34,437 bases of DNA from NCBI GenBank assembly GCA_031272205.1, contig JAISUH010000057.1, positions 1 through 34,437 on the forward strand, given 5' to 3'. A program made the translations under genes and the position numbers. This document shows positions 32,392 to 34,437 of the stretch, one piece after another. The notes below the pieces were generated by a model. It saw only the letters and a list, made by a program, of their open reading frames with translations. It had not been told where the DNA came from and did no database searches. This stretch comes from Dysgonamonadaceae bacterium. GTDB taxonomy: Bacteria > Bacteroidota > Bacteroidia > Bacteroidales > Dysgonomonadaceae. Within the stretch, counting starts at the first letter, position 1. Every line of letters begins with the position of its first letter.

Positions 32392-34046
32392 ACGTCTAAA
32401 TATTCCCTTGCCTCCGTTCGTGCCGACAAATAAACCGAACCGGCGTCCTTTATCTTCATACACAGAATTTCTTTTGCTTTTTGCAGGGCCTTTTCTGTTT
32501 GTCCGTCATCTCGGTAAAGTCTGAAAAGCAGGTACTTGGGCAACACTCTGGATGGAACCATATTGTATGCCGACAACAGAATCCGTTCGGCTTCCTCCGT
32601 TCTGCCCGTGCGCATAAAAGCTATCCCCATATCGCAAGCCAAATTGGAGGTCATAAACGGGAAATCCTTTCCCGTCGTCGTACGGATGAAACCGGCATAA
32701 TCCCCGCTGTCGAACAAGTGTTTTGCATAACGGGACATGTATTTCGTATCGGCAGACAGCCGAATATCGGGCTTCCCCCGTTCCAAACCTTCGTATGCCG
32801 CGGCATAGCGCCGGTACATAGAAACACTTTGGCCGATCAGCAACAGGGATACCGCCGCCGCCGCAACGACGGCCGTTTTTTGTATCTTCCATTCGCACAG
32901 CGCCCGCGTATGGCACAATCCGAGTATCAGAGGAACGAACAGGCTCAGAGGGAAAACCCTGAACGGATACGAGAAAAACGCAAAAACACAGAGGCCGAGC
33001 AGCAAGGCTTTCAGTCCGGACGCTTTTCTGCCGGAAAAAGCCAAAAACAGGATGGCGCCGACAAACAGCAATCCGATACATCCCCATTCGCATCCGATCC
33101 CTATCCATTCGTTGAAGGGCCGATTGCGGTTGTCCGACCATTCCCGATACTCCGATGCGGGATGCGTCCCGAAATATTCGCTTTGATAGTTCATATACAA
33201 TGCGGCGAAACTGCCTGCGCCATGTCCCGTTACGGGCGAATCCCGCATCATCTGTCCGCTGATTGTCCATACGGCTATCCGTACATCCGCCGAACTTTTT
33301 TTGTAACGATACAACCCGATGCCGGAGGCCATAATCGCCCCACAGAAAGAGGCCAACAGCAGATAGCGGCGGAGGTTTGTTTTATGTATAATACGCTTAT
33401 AATAATGATACAGTAAATATCCCGATGCAAGGCCTGCAGCCAACCATGCCGCCCTCGAATCGCTGACAAGCATCATGCACAGGATAAAACCCAAGGCGGC
33501 AATCAAAACCGCGCATATCGTTTTCCGGCGGATAGCGTCCGTCAACAGGCATACTCCGGCAACGAAGGCAAGGGCTAAATACCCACCGTAGGGACCCGGA
33601 TTGAAGAAACTTCCCGTAACCGCAAACTGGCTGTGTCCGGAAGGGATTGCACCCGCAAGTTGCAAAGCTCCGGCTATGCTCTGTATAAATCCCGATACAA
33701 GGATTGCGGACAGGACGCCTTTCTCGGCAATCTCTCCAAACGACCTTGCAAGCAAATACAGCGCAAATGCGACAGCCCAACGACAGCCCATCAGCTCACT
33801 GACCCTTGCTTCTTCGGAAAAAACGGCGTTTAACAGCGCGTATATCGCCAACCCGATAACAGCCATATCCATGCAGGTGAATCTTATCATCCGACCCTGT
33901 TTGCAGTTGAATATTACCTGCACCCACAAAATGCCGAGTATAAAAACGAGCGAGGCGGCAGGCGCTTCGTAATCATGACTTGCGGCCTGCGTCAATAGCG
34001 GAAGCAGGACAAGGTAAGCGAGAAATAAAACGTGTATAATGCGCAT
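32376..34046 (-). CDS. O-antigen ligase/polymerase-like membrane protein with C-terminal TPRs
   Basis: 556 residues. About ten membrane segments; the family signature F-F-N-P-G-P-Y-G-G-Y-L-A and, in the large outer loop, T-G-H-G-A-G-S-F and N-E-W-I-G-I-G-C-E-W-G mark the Wzy_C/WaaL/PglL superfamily, which moves undecaprenyl-linked glycans to lipid A or proteins. The last ~90 residues (A-F-M-R-T-G-R-T-E-E-A-E-R-I-L-L-S-A-Y onwards) form TPR-like helices. Acceptor unknown: a lipid A ligase, a polymerase or a protein O-oligosaccharyltransferase all remain possible. The leader (34047-34115) has a long hairpin. Confidence 0.82.
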   Translation of the reverse strand: MRIIHVLFLAYLVLLPLLTQAASHDYEAPAASLVFILGILWVQVIFNCKQGRMIRFTCMDMAVIGLAIYALLNAVFSEEARVSELMGCRWAVAFALYLLARSFGEIAEKGVLSAILVSGFIQSIAGALQLAGAIPSGHSQFAVTGSFFNPGPYGGYLALAFVAGVCLLTDAIRRKTICAVLIAALGFILCMMLVSDSRAAWLAAGLASGYLLYHYYKRIIHKTNLRRYLLLASFCGAIMASGIGLYRYKKSSADVRIAVWTISGQMMRDSPVTGHGAGSFAALYMNYQSEYFGTHPASEYREWSDNRNRPFNEWIGIGCEWGCIGLLFVGAILFLAFSGRKASGLKALLLGLCVFAFFSYPFRVFPLSLFVPLILGLCHTRALCEWKIQKTAVVAAAAVSLLLIGQSVSMYRRYAAAYEGLERGKPDIRLSADTKYMSRYAKHLFDSGDYAGFIRTTTGKDFPFMTSNLACDMGIAFMRTGRTEEAERILLSAYNMVPSRVLPKYLLFRLYRDDGQTEKALQKAKEILCMKIKDAGSVYLSARTEAREYLDVYMDR

Positions 34047-34066
34047 ATTTTTTCGTTATCAACTCC

Positions 34067-34112
34067 CCCCGTTGCAGCAGATACCGAATATCGGGCATCC
34101 GCCGCAACGGGG
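34067..34112. promoter_or_regulatory. Long hairpin in the leader of the O-antigen-ligase-like gene
   Basis: CCCCGTTGC (34067-34075) pairs with GCAACGGGG (34104-34112), with an inner CCGA/TCGG stem (34084-34087 with 34091-34094). It ends 20 bases upstream of the ligase ATG, on the minus strand. No T run follows, so it is not a plain terminator. A structured leader is one reading; a remnant repeat is another. Confidence 0.5.
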
Positions 34113-34155
34113 AAAGTTATTGGCAGAGGGTCGTTTTTTCCTTGTTAGAAAAACT

Positions 34156-34437
34156 CTAATTCCTCATCAACTCTTCCCGCGTTTTGCCTATCGAACAAGT
34201 AACACGAATACAAAAGTACTTTTTACTGCTGTCCAACAAATAACTTGTCCCGGCGTTAATCCCGGCCTGCATCAGTTTGTTTTCCAGCGCATTAATCTTT
34301 GCTATCGTAAAGTAACTGACTAATCCTTCGGTGAATACGAATTTTGCACCCACATAATTCTTTGTTTTGGAATCGAAGTAACAGTCCATTGATAAACGGT
34401 TATTTCTACGCAGCACAAAGATATTGTCGAAATCGAG
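34156..34437 (-). CDS. Partial gene of unknown function, cut by right edge
   Basis: An open frame reaches the window edge and stops at 34156, giving at least 94 residues; motif-free, with a mix of beta-like (Y-V-G-A-K-F-V-F-T-E-G-L-V-S-Y-F-T-I) and helical (K-I-N-A-L-E-N-K-L-M) segments and two cysteines (near F-C-I-R-V-T-C-S). Alternatively the real start is the ATG at 34389, because a TATCTTTG box lies at 34416-34423; that would be a complete 78-residue protein. The family is not recognised. It reads into the ligase gene in the same direction, 109 bases upstream. Confidence 0.45.
   Translation of the reverse strand, partial: LDFDNIFVLRRNNRLSMDCYFDSKTKNYVGAKFVFTEGLVSYFTIAKINALENKLMQAGINAGTSYLLDSSKKYFCIRVTCSIGKTREELMRN
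34416..34423 (-). promoter_or_regulatory. Possible -7 box TATCTTTG near right edge
   Basis: Minus-strand TAnnTTTG match 26 bases before an ATG at 34389. It is inside the open frame that runs to the edge, so it may be coincidental. Confidence 0.35.

Overview
The window looks like chromosomal DNA from a member of the Bacteroidales (Bacteroidota). The case rests on gene content: NusB of about 300 residues, YajC, a YbbR-domain protein and CoaE in a row; L25/Ctc, Pth and an S4 protein in a row; an NVEALA-type secreted peptide with a 6-bladed propeller lipoprotein; and a GH20 hexosaminidase. It also rests on at least ten TAnnTTTG boxes, the -7 element of Bacteroidetes sigma-ABfr promoters, at sensible distances from starts. 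No tRNA, rRNA, CRISPR array, insertion sequence or phage gene was seen.

Layout. (1) 1-6015, minus strand: one seven-gene run with overlapping or near-touching genes. In order of transcription it holds an NVEALA-type peptide precursor, an intrinsic terminator, a propeller lipoprotein, two tandem related membrane-anchored thioredoxin-fold proteins (the first split by a frameshift in an A7 run), two polytopic GT-C glycosyltransferases and a signal peptidase I cut by the window edge. This is the most interesting part. It resembles a dedicated module to export, oxidise, cleave and perhaps glycosylate one small Gly/Ser/Thr-rich peptide. (2) 6514-9725, minus: a small winged-helix protein with its own promoter, then the operon nusB-yajC-ybbR-coaE. 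(3) 9824-11617, minus: a lipoprotein with two Ig-like (Big_2) domains and an HEWCH metallopeptidase-like motif, closed by a strong terminator; divergent from it is a secreted GH20 beta-hexosaminidase (11987-13894). (4) 14009-15596, plus: rplY/ctc, pth, S4-domain protein. (5) 15605-21951, minus: a deacetylase-like lipoprotein with a secreted esterase, then murB, an RsmI-like methylase, a rhomboid protease and a secreted TIM-barrel isomerase-like protein. (6) 22067-22162, minus: the small SRP RNA (4.5S), with promoter and terminator visible. (7) 22302-26643, plus: pepT, gcvT, proline dehydrogenase, DedA. (8) 26644-27217: no intact gene, but a 45-codon stub followed by seven short perfect hairpins. 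(9) 27218-28861, minus: acyl-CoA synthetase; divergent from it mtaB, an LpxL-like acyltransferase and a GT2 glycosyltransferase (29055-32391). (10) 32376-34046, minus: O-antigen-ligase-like protein with C-terminal TPRs, whose leader carries a large hairpin; an unrecognised partial gene runs off the right edge.

Most of the window is housekeeping and envelope biology. The 3.1-6.0 kb segment is visibly richer in A+T than its neighbours. Domain and family names come from reading the protein sequences without database searches, so remote assignments (GT-C, esterase, deacetylase-like, peptide family) are less certain than the enzymes with diagnostic motifs.
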